Positions 9,076 to 19,617 are shown, counted from the stretch's first letter. The stretch is 64,000 nucleotides of DNA from DATFVJ01 sp963712955 (GCA_963712955.1 CAVQKF010000020.1:1-64000), one strand, 5' to 3'. Made by a program: numbers and translations. The notes: generated from the sequence alone by a model not told the origin.

Positions 9076-10379
9076 GACAGCCCCCGGTAGTTGTCGGCTG
9101 GGATGACCGGCCGGGCCGCGCCCGACAGATCAAGGATGGGACGGTCCGTGACCATCTCACACACACGGGCGTAGGCCGGATTCGCCTGTGCGACTACCAC
9201 CACATCCGCATCCTTGAGCACGACGTCGAGGTCGTGATCGAGCAGAGACGCGATGTGGGGGAGTGTTTTCTCTACGAACTCACGGTTGGTCCCGACAAGC
9301 CGGTCGAGGTTGACGTGCTCGTCGTGGATAACGACCTCATGACCCTTACCGATCAGTCGCTCCACGAGTTCGAGCATCGGGCTCTCGCGGAGGTCGTCGG
9401 TCCCGGCCTTGAAGGCAACACCCAGCATGGCGACTCGGCGCGCGCCCAGATCCCGAATGCGCTGCAGCGCGACGTCGACATGCGAGCGATTGCTCGGCAA
9501 GACCGATTCAAGCATGGGGAGTTCAACGCCGAACTGACGTGCACGGTAGACGAGGGTGCGGAGGTCCTTCGGCAGGCAGGAGCCACCGAAGGCGAATCCG
9601 GGCGTCATGTACGCGGGGGAGATGTTGAGCCGCGTGTCAGACTTGAATATCTCCATGACAGCATGGCTGTCGATGTTCAAGGAGGAGCAGAACCGGCCGA
9701 TCTCGTTAGCGAATACTATTTTCAGCGCATGCCATGAATTGTCGGTCAGCTTCGCCATCTCCGCAACCGAGATGCTAGTATAAATGATATTGTGTGTGTA
9801 TGGACGGTAGATGGTGGCGGCACATTCGAGTGCCCGTTCGCCGCTGGCGCCAACCACGGTCTTACCCGGGTTTCTGTAATCGTCAACAGCAGATCCCTCG
9901 CGCAAGAACTCAGGTGAAAAGGCTACCCCGAAATCGATGTCACATCGCTTTCGGGACAGTTCCTCGAGCCGAGGGATTACACGCTCTTCGGTCGTGCCAG
10001 GAGGGATGGTCGACGTGAGCATGATGAGACGCCACGAGCTCGATTGCCTTAGCGTCGCGCCAAGCTGGTCTACGACGCGATCGAGGTCAGTGAGCCGCAC
10101 ATCACCGGATGGCGTGCTCGGAGTGCCAACGCAGATGATTATGGCTTCGCTTTTGAGCACGGCATGGTGGAGGTCATTGGTAGCCCAAAGCCTGCCGTGC
10201 TCTACATTTTGCGCAATGAGTTCGGCAAGGCCGAACTCGATGATGGGGCTTTGGCCCCTATTCAAGTGTGCGATCTTTGTTTGATTAATATCGACAACAG
10301 TTACATTGTTTCCGCCGTCCGCAAGGCACGCTGCGGCTACGGTCCCGACGTAACCGAGGCCAACTACGGTAATCTCCAC
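9069..10379 (-). CDS. Nucleotide-sugar 6-dehydrogenase (AlgD-like)
   Basis: This 436-residue enzyme oxidises C6 of a nucleotide sugar in two NAD-dependent steps. The NAD motif GLGYVG is at residues 7-12, and the catalytic Cys268 lies in GFAFGGSCLPKDL. SPIIEFGL near residue 44 and the segment NEIGRFC...SHAVMEIF resemble GDP-mannose dehydrogenases (AlgD) more than UDP-glucose dehydrogenases. The GDP-mannuronate or UDP-glucuronate product is therefore not settled. The start is the GTG at 10379, with GGAGG ending five bases upstream; the open frame continues further to 10793 but that part is not protein-like. It would feed uronic acid into the polysaccharide. Confidence 0.85.
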   Translation of the reverse strand: MEITVVGLGYVGTVAAACLADGGNNVTVVDINQTKIAHLNRGQSPIIEFGLAELIAQNVEHGRLWATNDLHHAVLKSEAIIICVGTPSTPSGDVRLTDLDRVVDQLGATLRQSSSWRLIMLTSTIPPGTTEERVIPRLEELSRKRCDIDFGVAFSPEFLREGSAVDDYRNPGKTVVGASGERALECAATIYRPYTHNIIYTSISVAEMAKLTDNSWHALKIVFANEIGRFCSSLNIDSHAVMEIFKSDTRLNISPAYMTPGFAFGGSCLPKDLRTLVYRARQFGVELPMLESVLPSNRSHVDVALQRIRDLGARRVAMLGVAFKAGTDDLRESPMLELVERLIGKGHEVVIHDEHVNLDRLVGTNREFVEKTLPHIASLLDHDLDVVLKDADVVVVAQANPAYARVCEMVTDRPILDLSGAARPVIPADNYRGLSW

Positions 10380-10976
10380 GAATCCTCCAGAAAGACCCCG
10401 GTGCTGCCCGCCTCGTCGGCCCCCGCCGAGCACAGCTGCGCGACATCGCCACGCGTCGTGCTCCCGTCGAGCGGCTTGATCGGTCGCGTCAGCGGGCCAT
10501 TGCAGGTCCGACTGGCGAGTACGTCCCGTACCCGCGAACCTGCGGATTGCCGTGCCGACGAGAAGGTGCGCAATAGCGGACGGATTCTGCCCAGCGGCAG
10601 CCGCGGGCGTGCGGCCTGCGGTGTCATCCGGCAGCCCGCTGCGGCTCCGCAGCGCGCGGTTCCTTTGCGGCCACCCCGCGTGCGCGTTGGGCATGACAAA
10701 TTTCCCCTCCACGCGACCCCACCCGCCCGTACATGCACGGACCACTTCACGCTTCGCCGGGGGTGCCAACGCCCACAAGCTACCCGGCTGCATGTACGAC
10801 GCCTATGTCACCGCTGCCGACGACCGAGGAAGGTATCCGTTATTGGTTCGTTATATTCCACTTGTCGGTTAACACTCTGTGTGTGTAGCCTGTCCGCGAG
10901 TAGCGTGTCGGCTCCAGCTACTCCCGTAGACCGCTAACCTGCAGCTATGCACGCGCACCAAGCAGGCAGGAGACAT
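10380..10976. other. Intergenic region between ugd-type gene and rmlC
   Basis: About 600 bases separate two divergent genes. Several open frames cross it but none has a ribosome-binding site plus protein-like composition, so I annotate no gene. The right-hand part around 10840-10900 is less GC-rich than its surroundings (GTTATATTCCAC) and is the most likely promoter area. Confidence 0.45.
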
Positions 10977-11574
10977 ATGGACTCGCTCGGTATCGACGGT
11001 GCCTGGGTCGTCACTCCGCGGATTCACCAGGACCGCCGCGGAAGCTTCCTCGAATGGTTCCGTGGCGATGAGATCGCCGACACCGTTGGTTACCAGTTCA
11101 GGCTCGCGCAAGCGAACTGTTCGGTGTCTCGCCGCGGAGTGCTCCGGGGTATCCATTTCGCCGATGTCCCGCCTGGACAGGCAAAATACGTCACCTGCGT
11201 CAGCGGCGCGGTGACCGACGTTATCGTGGACCTGAGGGTGGGTTCGCCCGGCTATGGGCGGTGGGAGGCCGTACGGCTCGACGACGAGTCGCGTCGGGCG
11301 CTGTATCGTCTCTGAAGGACTCGGGCATGGGTTCATGGCGCTGAGCGACGAGGCGACGGTACTGTACATGTGTTCGACCCTGTACGCTCCCGGTCGCGAG
11401 CACGGGGTGCACCCGCTGGACCCGGCTCTGGGCATCACCTGGCCAGGGGACGTGGCGCCTGTGCTATCGGAGAAGGACGCCGCCGCGCCTTCGCTTGACC
11501 ACGCGGAGCGGGCCGGGCTGCTCCCCGGCTACAAGGACTGCCTTGCCTACGCGGCACATCTGGGCAGCCGCTGA
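10977..11574 (+). pseudogene. rmlC: dTDP-4-dehydrorhamnose 3,5-epimerase, one frameshift
   Basis: The two halves together read as a complete RmlC of about 199 residues. The first half runs from MDSLGIDGAWVVTPRIHQD through GVLRGIHFADVPPGQAKYV, which includes the RGxH active-site region. The second half starts SEGLGHGFMALSDEATVLYMCS and carries the family's C-terminal IAWP-like motif as GITWPGD. The frame shifts by one base near 11310; removing one C there gives LYVSEGLGHGF, the usual family sequence. The ATG at 10977 follows AGGAGAC. The other rml genes (D, B, A) are 23 kb away on the opposite strand. A sequencing indel and a real inactivation are both possible. Confidence 0.85.
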
Positions 11575-11639
11575 TGCTGCGCTGGCCCGGAGCCCCCGCC
11601 CAAACGGACGTGAACACCCTCAGCTCACGTGGTCACTGA

Positions 11640-12033
11640 TCACCTTGAGGCAGTTGAATGCGGTGCGGACGGTGGCATGCGCAGCGGCTGGCCCGCCCGG
11701 TTGCAGAACACGAGGCCGAGGATGCTGAGGGTCAGCCGGTCCTTGGCCTGCGCCGCGCGGTACCAACGGAGCGCGTTGGCCACGGCGAGGTCCATCCCGA
11801 GCACATGCGCCCCCGGAACCTCAGACGCCAGCCGACTTTCCAGCTCTTCCTCAAGCTCTTCGAGATGGCTCGTAATGATGTGTGCGGGTGGACGGTGATG
11901 TCACGCCATATGCGCAATATCGCACGCCAGCGTCCTGATCACGGGCCTCGCGGACGATTCTGAACCCTGCGAAGCGGTCGCGCAGCTCGCGGATCTTGCG
12001 CATCTCTTCCTCGCCGGGGATCTGCGTAGTCAC
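11640..12033 (-). pseudogene. Unrecognised small protein, one frameshift
   Basis: Reading the minus strand from a GTG at 12033 gives VTTQIPGEEEMRKIRELRDR and then FAGFRIVREA. After one frame change near 11905 it continues ITSHLEELEEELESRLAS and ends with GMDLAVANALRWYRAAQAKD before a TGA at 11640. The acidic/basic helical composition and continuous codon quality on both sides of the shift make this look like a real protein of about 131 residues. The GTG overlaps the stop of an upstream open frame that ends in AAEIEARRQR, a typical GTGA coupling, but that upstream frame is not otherwise convincing. I do not recognise the family. Confidence 0.4.
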
Positions 12034-12412
12034 CGCTGCCGCCGCGCCTCGATCTCGGCGGCCATGCCCGTCCACGTAGGTGGCGGCCACCACGACCGAC
12101 GGCGATGTGCGCAGCCGCCATGCATAGAGCAGCGTCGGGCATAGAAACGCCCGCGACCTGCCCCCTGGCTTCCTGCTTGCGAATTGATGGACCTGCTTGA
12201 TGGATGATCGTCTTGACACGCGAGCGCCACGAACCCGAGTTCGATTCTTTCCCCCAGCCTCCTGATAGACGCGGCGAACAGTGGGGCCAAGCTTGCAAGG
12301 TTGTGCGATCGATGCTCACCTGGTCGGGGCTCGATCGGCGCGGGCACGTGCTCCCGACCGCAGCAACGCGATGTGATCACTTTTCAACCCGTCCGCGGTC
12401 GCTGCGCTTCGT
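12034..12412. other. Non-coding or decayed stretch
   Basis: About 380 bases contain only short overlapping open frames on the minus strand (for example one reading IDRTTLQAWPHC). None has start signals or family features I can support. It may be the decayed front part of the minus-strand gene at 11640-12033. Confidence 0.35.
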
Positions 12413-13000
12413 TCAGCCGCTGGTGACGTCCAGTTCTTGGTGCATGCCGTCGGCATAGTGGTTGGGCAGGTTGCACACCAGTACATACCTACCTGGGGGC
12501 AACGTCACGGTGGTCCAACCGACCGCGCCCGCGGAGATCCCCTCGCCGGAACCGGCAGCGCAACTGGCGGACGCCTCACCCATGCTCCCCTTCTCGTCGA
12601 CCTTCCCGTCCGCCGGAATACGCTGACCGGCGGGGGACCGTGCTCTCAGGGGCAGGATCACAAGCTCGTGGGTGCGCCATCCCATGTTCTCGGCCACAAG
12701 ACTGATCCGGCCCGCCGCAACCGTGGCCGGGACGGCCCGGAGCATCATGTGCGTGCTCATCGGGGCGGTGCCACCCATCATCTGAGTCATGCCCATGTCG
12801 GCAAGCATCACCGTCACAGTGCGCCCCGGTAGCGGACGCGGGGCCGAGCACGCCAGCCGCGAATAGTGGTAACCACTTCCGCCGCTACCGCCCATCATCC
12901 CGGGTCCCGGCGGCTGGCTCCTGCCACCACAACTGGCTAGCCCCATGGCCGAGGTACCACCCAGTGCCAACAGAGTCGCACTAAGCGTGGCCTTGTTCAC
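12413..13000 (-). CDS. Sulfocyanin-like cupredoxin lipoprotein
   Basis: The C-terminal part carries a type I copper site. The first His is in WRTHELVILPL. The second cluster is CNLPNHYADGM, which gives the Cys-x4-His-x4-Met spacing of plastocyanin/sulfocyanin proteins, so it is a periplasmic or cell-surface electron carrier. A hydrophobic N-terminus ends in GLASC, a near-consensus lipobox, supporting lipid anchoring. I choose the GTG at 13000 because it places the signal segment at the extreme N-terminus; an in-frame extension to 13117 exists but is not protein-like. A Met/Gly-rich patch (GPGMMGGSGGSG) after the lipobox may also bind copper. Its redox partner is not visible nearby. Confidence 0.75.
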   Translation of the reverse strand: MNKATLSATLLALGGTSAMGLASCGGRSQPPGPGMMGGSGGSGYHYSRLACSAPRPLPGRTVTVMLADMGMTQMMGGTAPMSTHMMLRAVPATVAAGRISLVAENMGWRTHELVILPLRARSPAGQRIPADGKVDEKGSMGEASASCAAGSGEGISAGAVGWTTVTLPPGRYVLVCNLPNHYADGMHQELDVTSG

Positions 13001-13567
13001 GACATAAGTCTCATCGCTGAGATCCACGGCCGTTAGGGACCAATGGCCTCCCTCGTGGGACTGCCCGACGAAATGGTATGACCAAGAACGTCGCGAGCGC
13101 ACCGTGTTGCGGGCCACACCACGCGTGAGCGCGGTGGACCAGGTAGGGGTGGTGCGGCGGGTGGAATTGGTGCGTACCGGGTTATGCCGGTCATTAGGGA
13201 CCGCCGGCGGTCATCCTCTAGGTGACCACAAGCGTCATCTTCGGAGTACCTAGTTCGCTCCAGCTGGCCGTCAGGCGCGCCCTGGGCTATGGGGAAGCGG
13301 CAGCGGCCCGCCCGGTCACGACGCCAGGCGCGGAACGCGTGCCTGTGCTCCGTGCCTTGGCGCCTGCCCCCGAGCGGAGCAACGGCGCGTGGGAAACGGA
13401 GAAGGAGTCGTATCACAACCCGGGCCCGGTCTACCCAGAACGCGCTCAGCGCGCCACGGTTCCCAGCGACGGCGACACAGGGCCGGTGGGCGCTGCGCGC
13501 GTCTCAAAGTGGGGTTCCGCTCCGCAAAGGGGCGCACCTCAAACCCCGATTCATGGGAGGGTGAATT
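13001..13567. other. Divergent intergenic region
   Basis: About 570 bases lie between the cupredoxin and the large secreted protein. No supported gene is seen. The last bases hold the ribosome-binding site (GGGAGG, 13555-13560) for the ATG at 13568. Promoters for both genes are expected here but I cannot point to them. Confidence 0.4.
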
Positions 13568-16244
13568 ATGGACCTATGTGTCCAAAAGCCGACTAAACGA
13601 CCCGGCTGCCGATGGCGCCTGCTATCGATCGCGGCTGCAGTTCTGGCATTCGCCAGGCCCGGCCACGGCGGCGACGGTAACGGCGCCGGCCGCTTCGGCA
13701 GCCACGGTCGCGCTACCGGACATGCAGATTAAGGTGCCGGTGAGCGATATCTCAATCGGCACGAACCCAAGCACCGGGCATCCTCAACTGCAGTTCACGC
13801 ACATCACGTGGGACGCAGGCGCTGGCCCGTTTGAGATCGACCCGACCTTCAACGCCACTACTGGTACGGCGAGCTTCACGCAGGCCATCTACACCAGCCC
13901 CAGCCCTGGTACGTGGGTATTCGATCACAACGTGCCGTTGGCGGTCACCGGAGTCTTTGACCCGCCGAGCGACTACCAGTTTCCGCTGACAAAGTTCACG
14001 CTCAACACCGCGAACGCGGACGGGTCGGTGGGGGCAGTAGTTGCAACCAGTCCGAAGACTGATTACTGCATCACGGGCGACACCTATGTGGGCGGCGTAC
14101 CCAACACGCCAAACGGGACGTTCATCCCGGCGAGCAATTGCACATCGCCATCCAATCCACTGGGCTGGAGTGTCGGCTGGGGCGACGAGTACGACCAGAC
14201 TGACACGGGTCAGCCAATTGACTTGACCGGCGTTCCGGATGGCACATACATATTGCAAGGCACGGTCGATCCTCAGCACGTGCTGACCGAGTCCGATCCC
14301 ACCAACAATGTGGTGGACACCAAGCTGCAGATCAGCGGCAGCACGGTGACAGTGCTGAGCCAGACCAACCCCGGCTCAACCCCACCATCCGTTGCGCTGA
14401 CCAGTCCGTCCACGGGCTCCAGTGTGTCAGGTACCACTACGCTCCAGGCCTCGGCAACGGCAACGGCGCCGGCTACGGTCAGCTCGGTGCAGTTCCTGCT
14501 GGATGGGGAGCCGCTGGGCAGTCCGGTGACGGCCGCGCCGTACACGTTCGCATGGACCGTCGGCAGTACGGCGCTGGGAAACCACACCCTCTCGGCACGG
14601 GCCACCGACTCCAGTGGCAACACGGCAACGGCTCCGGCCGTACCTGTAACCGTGGTGTCAAATGGCTCCGGCGGGCTCGCCGTCGATCAATCTGTTACCG
14701 CGACCGGCCAAGGCGCCATAACCACGACCCCGTTCTCCACAACCGCAGCCAACGAGACGATCCTGGCCTTCGTGTCTAGCGACGGCCCAAACCGTGTCAG
14801 CCAGACGGCCACGGTCAGCGGTGCAGGGCTCACGTGGAACCTGGTCAAGCGGGCAAACACCCGGCCAGGCGACGCCGAGACCTGGCAGGCCACGGCGACC
14901 ACGGCGCTCTCGGGCGCCACGGTCACATCCACGCCTGGCCAGACCGGCTACAACCAGCAACTCGTCGTGGAGACGTTCATCAACGCCGGCGGAATTGGCG
15001 CCGCAGCAACCGCTTCGGCGGCGTCCGGCCCACCCAGTGTCGGCCTGACGACCATGGCGGCCGGCTCACTCTTGTTCGCCGTCGGTAACGACTACGACAC
15101 CGCCACTTCCCGCATCCTGGGTAGTGGCCAGACAATGGTAAGCCAGTGGCTCGACACCGTTTCTGGCAACACATTCTGGGTACAGAGGACCTCCTCGGCC
15201 AGTTCGGCCGCGGGGCAGTCCATTACGCTAAACGATACCGCGCCCACCGCGGACCAGTGGAATTTGGCGGCGGTCGAGGTTGTGCCGAGCGGCACTACCG
15301 CGCCATCTCCACCAGATACCACACCTCCCACGGTGAGCCTCATCAACCCGACCGCCGGCCAAACGGTCTCCGCCACCATTCCGGTGGCGGCCAATGCCAG
15401 TGACAATGTGGCAGTTCAATCCGTCCAGTTCTTGCTGGATGGGCAGCCGCTTGGCAACCCGGTAACGGCAGCGCCATACGCCGTCAACTGGGATACCACC
15501 ACGGCAACGGCCGGCAATCACACGTTGTCAGCCGTCGCCACAGACACCAGCGGTAACACCGCCACGGCAACGAACGTCACCGTGACCGTCCAGAACCCAG
15601 CGCCGCCCATGACCTGCTTTGTGATGCAGGCCCAGGTAAGCGTTCACGGGCACGGCACAGTCACTACACCGGCCTTCCACACCGCCATGGCGGGCGAAAC
15701 GGTGTTGGCTTTCGTGGGCAGTGACGGTCCGCCGGGCGCCGCCAAGCAGACGGTCACCGTGAGCGGGGGCGGCCTGACCTGGAAGCTCGTCAAGCGAGCC
15801 AACGCTCAGTCTGGCGACAGTGAGGTGTGGGCGGCCACGGCCACCGGCATCCTCACCGCTGCCACAGTTACGTCCACACCTGCCAAGTCCGGCTATGACC
15901 AAGATCTCACCGTCATTGCCATGGAAGGCACGGCTGGGGTGGGCGCCTCGGCCGCTGCTTCGGCCGCGTCTGGCGCGCCTGGTGTCCAGCTCACCACTAC
16001 CGGCGCAACGTCGTTGGTCTTCGCAGTAGGCAATGACTGGGATCACGCCGTGGCTCGCACGCTGGGACCTGGTTTCGTCATGCTCGATCAGTGGCCGGAC
16101 ACCGCAGCCGGTGACACGTACTGGAGTCAGTACAGTAACGTCCCCACCGGCCCCGCCGGATCGTTGGTCACCTTGGGCGCCACTGCGCCTACGACTGACA
16201 GCTGGAATATGGCTGCCGTCGAATTGGTAAACGACGACAGCTGA
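13568..16244 (+). CDS. Secreted lysyl-oxidase-like protein with Ig-like repeats (frameshift near signal peptide)
   Basis: The ATG at 13568 has GGGAGG seven bases upstream and opens a signal peptide (WRLLSIAAAVLAFA). The mature protein continues in the next frame, so one base change near 13655 interrupts it. After that the frame is open to 16244. The first domain (about 13720-14350) resembles bacterial lysyl-oxidase-like proteins. It has the GWGDEYDQ segment at about 14176 and a conserved C-terminal ESDPTNN, but the copper-ligand His cluster appears replaced (DYQFPLTKF near 13974). Then follow an Ig-like domain, an unrecognised domain of about 205 residues beginning AVDQSVTATGQGAITTTP, a second Ig-like domain and a second copy of the unrecognised domain. 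An extracellular structural or adhesive role is likely. Confidence 0.65.
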
Positions 16245-16258
16245 CCCAAATTAACCCC

Positions 16259-16298
16259 GAGACCGGGAAGCTTGACGCAGGTCAAGCTTCCCGGTCTC
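16259..16298 (+). terminator. Strong intrinsic terminator hairpin
   Basis: An 18-bp perfect inverted repeat (16259-16276 with 16281-16298) has a GCAG loop and begins 15 bases after the stop of the large secreted protein. There is no long T run, which is common for actinobacterial terminators. Confidence 0.8.
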
Positions 16299-16459
16299 CT
16301 GTCACTTACTTTGGTCCGGAGCAACGGATTCAGTGTGTCCATTAAGGGCACTGGCTGAGCACCTCAACCTGGCTGTCCGCTGCAGGGCCATGGCCCGGAT
16401 CGGTGGGCGTGGCGCCCAGGACCATCGCAGCGCCAGCCCGGCGGCTACCTGCGCAGCCG

Positions 16460-17343
16460 TTATGTAGAATCTGGCGCGCCACCCGGCTCCGGTGCCGCGG
16501 CGCCGTCGTCTGTCGCGAGTTCGCGCGCGACCTCCGCAACCTCAGGATCGGCGGCCAGGCTTTCCAGCTCGTGGCTCAGCTGCTTCAGTTCGGAGCCGCC
16601 GGCCATCATCTCGGTGAGCGCTTCCACGGTCGCCTCGCTCTTGCGGTAGGAGCCGAGGAGCCTGCCGCGCTTGAGCAGGACGAAGCGGTCACCAACGGGG
16701 TAAGCGTGGTGCGGGTTGTGGGTGATGAAGATGACGCCCTTACCGAGTTCGCGCGCCTGGACGATGTATTTGAGCACGATTCCCGACTGGCGCACGCCGA
16801 GAGCCGAAGTGGGCTCGTCGAGAATGAGCACGGCGCCGAAGTAGACGGCGCGGCATGGCCACCGCCTGGCGCTCGCCGCCGGACAGCGTCGCGACCGTCT
16901 GGTTCGGGTCACGGACGTCGATGCCCATCTTCAGCAACTCCTGGCGCATGACCTGCTTGGCGTAGGTGATCTCGAGGCGTTGCAGCGGCCCCCGCCCGCG
17001 TGTCGGCTCCTCGCCGAGGAAGAAGTTGCGCCAGACGGACATCAGGGGCACGGTGGCGAGATCCTGGAACACGGTCGCGATACCCTGCGCCCGCGCGGCG
17101 CGGGGACCTGGAAGGGTGACGGGCTTTCCCTCGATCAGGAACTCGCCCTCGTCGGGGGCGAAGACCCCGGAGAGGATCTTGATCAGGGTTGACTTGCCCG
17201 CGCCGTTGTCGCCGAGCACGCAGGTGACCTCGCCCGGGTAGATCTCGCAGGGAGACGTCCTGCAGGGCGTTGACACTGCCGAAGTACTTGCTGATGTTGC
17301 GGACCTCGAGAAGCGGCGTGCGGGCCGCCTGGGTGGCGCTCAC
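16460..17343 (-). pseudogene. Sugar ABC transporter ATP-binding protein, frameshifted
   Basis: This is the ATPase of a ribose/inositol-type importer. The Walker A sequence LGDNGAGKSTLIKIL is near 17190, the ABC signature LSGGERQAVA is near 16870, and the Walker B LILDEPTSALG is near 16810. The frame changes near 17250 (after LQDVSL) and again near 16850, just after the signature. The GTG at 17343 overlaps the permease stop (GTGA). It ends with an acidic, Pro-rich tail. The length, about 294 residues, is one ATPase domain, as in Frc/Rbs-like single-domain versions. As read, ATPase production is blocked twice. Confidence 0.78.
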
Positions 17344-18425
17344 CGGCGTGCCCTCAGCGCCCGGCGGTAGATGACGGTGTTGACCACGACCGCGAGGAAC
17401 AGGACGACGCCGAGGAAAGTGAAGTCCCACGAGCTGTCCCAGCCCGCGTAGATCACGCCCTCGAAGGCCATGCCGATGATGCAGGCACCCAGGGCGGCCC
17501 CGATGGCTGAGCCGTACCCGCCGGTCAGCAGGCAGCCGCCGACGACCGCCGCGATGATGTAGAAGAACTCGTAGCCGGCGCCCTGCTCGGATACCGCCGA
17601 GGACGCTGCGTGAACGAGATGATGCCGACCAGGCCGGCCGCCATCGCCGTGCCAAGGAACAACACGATCTTGGTCCGGTTGACGGGCACGCCGACATTGC
17701 GCGCGGCGTTGGCGTCGCCGCCCGCAGCGAAGATCCAGTTGCCGAAGGTCGTGCGTGCGAGCACCCACGCCGCGATCACGGTCACGCCGATGAACCACAG
17801 GACCGCTGTCTGGTAGCCGCTGCGCAGCGAGGCGCTGGCGCAGCGAGCTGCCGAAGACGTGGCGTGCAGACCGGGAGCGAGGTCTGCAGCGCATGACGGC
17901 TGCCGTGGTTGACTGCAGGACAGCCGATGCTGGCGCCGCGCAGGACGAAGAACGTCGCGAGCGTGACGATGAAGCTCGGCAGCTGGACTTCGCCACGACG
18001 AGAGCCGTTGAGGAGCCCGATCAACGCGGCGAACACGAGTGTTCCCGCGATCGCCAGCCAGGCGTTCCAGTGCAACCGCCCGACGAGCAGTGCCATGACG
18101 ATGGCTGTCGCAGGGTCATGACGCCTGCGGAAAGGTCGAACTCGCCGCCGATCATCAGCAGGCCGACAGGAACGGCCATGATCCCGAAGAAGGCCGCCTG
18201 CGCGGTCCAGGAGGCCACCCCGGTCTGGGTGAGCCACAGGTGCTGCGGGGTTGAGTCGGTAGCCGCGAAGAGCACGAAGATCGCAATGGCGCCGAGCAAT
18301 GCGCCGAGTTCCGGGCGCTGCAGAGCACGTGTGACGCGGCTGAGGTGGGCCTGCCGTTCGTCGCGCCCCGGCTGCGCCGGCACCGGGGGACCGGTCGCGG
18401 GGACGGCCGTTGGCTCGGCTTTCAT
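17340..18425 (-). pseudogene. Sugar ABC transporter permease, frameshifted
   Basis: This is the membrane subunit of the same ribose/inositol-type importer. The ATG at 18425 has GAGG eight bases upstream and opens MKAEPTAVPATGPPVPAQPG, then membrane helices including IAIFVLFAATDS and FGIMAVPVGLLMIGGEFDLS. The last motif is typical of BPD_transp_2 permeases. Frames change near 18120, near 17850-17900 and near 17600, but the pieces are in order and end with GGCLLTGGYGSAIGAALGA. It stops at 17340, overlapping the ATPase start. The family is clear; several indels disrupt it. Confidence 0.75.
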
Positions 18426-18523
18426 GGTCAGCACCTCGCTCGGTGTTCTCTGGGCTCCCGCGTGGTGCCAGGCCTCAGCGCCCGGCACCACGCGTTAGCG
18501 GTCGGAGTTCCCGATGCCGCTGG

Positions 18524-19370
18524 TCAGTCGTCTCCCGCGGCGATCGCGGCCTGGACGGTTCCGACGTTGGACTTGTTCACCACGAGCGGGCCGGTGGGAA
18601 CGACGGTGCCGGGCCCCACCGAGTTTCCCTCGTGCTTCTTGTACAGGTAAGGAGCCGTGATCGGCAGGTAACCCTGCAGGTACTGCTGCTGGTCGATGGC
18701 GAAGTCCATGGACGAGGACTGGAGATCAGCTACTACCTGCGAGTCAAGGTCGAAGGTACCGATCTTGACGCCAGTCGGTTTGGCCGTCACGAGTGCTGTG
18801 CCGATGGCGCTGTTGAGCGTCATCACGGCGTTGATCCCGGGGTGGGCCTGCAGGTACGCGGTAACCTGGCCGATCGCCTGTTGCGGGTTGCTTGCCGCAT
18901 TGGGCGTCGACAGGATGAGCTCGGTGCAGGCCGGGCCGTGGGCGGCGCCGCATTGGTCGAGCAGGTGGAGCCAACGCCGAGGCCCTGCGCGATGCCGTTG
19001 CAGCGGTCGAGCAGGTTCTGGCCCGACTGGTGGATCACGCAAAGGACGTTGCTCGCTCCCTCCTTCAGCAGTGTCGCCCCCGCCTTCTGGCCGGCCAGCG
19101 TCTCGGGCTGGCCGAAGCAGGTGATGGCGTGGGACGCGGCGAGGTCGGCGGCGTCACAGCCGGCGTTCAGCAGGACCACAGGGATTCAGCGGCAACCGCC
19201 TTGGCGATGGTCGGGTTCATCAGGCTGGGATGGTCAGATACCGCGATACCGCTGACATGGGCGTTGATCGCGTTCTGGATCTGCGCGTTCTCGGCGTTGT
19301 CGTCCGGCTCCGCCTGACCCTGTTGCTGCAGACCCGTACACCTGCTCAGCTTGGGGCGCTGTCGCTTGAG
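18524..19370 (-). pseudogene. Sugar ABC transporter substrate-binding protein, frameshifted and N-terminally lost
   Basis: The recognisable pieces are in order on the minus strand. The first is IQNAINAHVSGIAVSDHPSL (about 19290-19230), then VVLLNAGCDAADLAASHAIT and GQPETLAGQKAGATLL in a second frame. The last, from about 18930, is ILSTPNAASNPQQAIGQ through VGTVQAAIAAGDD. This is a periplasmic-binding-protein-like sugar receptor (Peripla_BP_4 type), expected to be a lipoprotein. The signal sequence and first lobe strand are not present; in their place lies a 30-bp tandem repeat (19398-19517). It belongs with the permease and ATPase at 16460-18425. The ligand may be inositol, judged only from the distant iol operon. 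Confidence 0.65.
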
Positions 19371-19397
19371 GCGTCTTTGCGCCTTTGTAATCGGCGG

Positions 19398-19517
19398 CCC
19401 GGTGATCCGCAGCCCGGTGATCCGCGGCCGACCGATCCGCTGCCCGGTGATTGGCGGCCGACCGATCCGCAGCCCGGTGATCCGCGGCCGACCGATCCGC
19501 AGCTCGGTGACCGGCGG
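19398..19517. repeat. 30-bp tandem repeat array
   Basis: Three full 30-bp units (19413-19442, 19443-19472, 19473-19502) share the core CCCGGTGATCCGCGGCCGAC. They are flanked by 15-bp half units on each side. On the plus strand they encode Pro/Asp-rich residues and on the minus strand Gly/Ser/Arg-rich residues; I do not think either is a real protein. The array sits where the front of the substrate-binding protein should be. Confidence 0.8.
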
Positions 19518-19617
19518 AAACGTAGCATGCAGGGTCCTGCCTGCGCCGTTCCGGCACCCGGAGCTGGGACCCTCCGGCAGCGGGACGTACCCGCCGCGAG
19601 CGCCGCCGGGCAATGTC

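Noticed and set aside
10380..10793. N-terminal extension of the nucleotide-sugar dehydrogenase
   Set aside because: The extension lacks family sequence, and the GTG at 10379 has a GGAGG site and gives the expected start of the NAD domain.
10164..10937. 257-residue plus-strand open frame
   Set aside because: It is antisense to the dehydrogenase gene and its tail is Arg/Pro-rich with no protein-like features.
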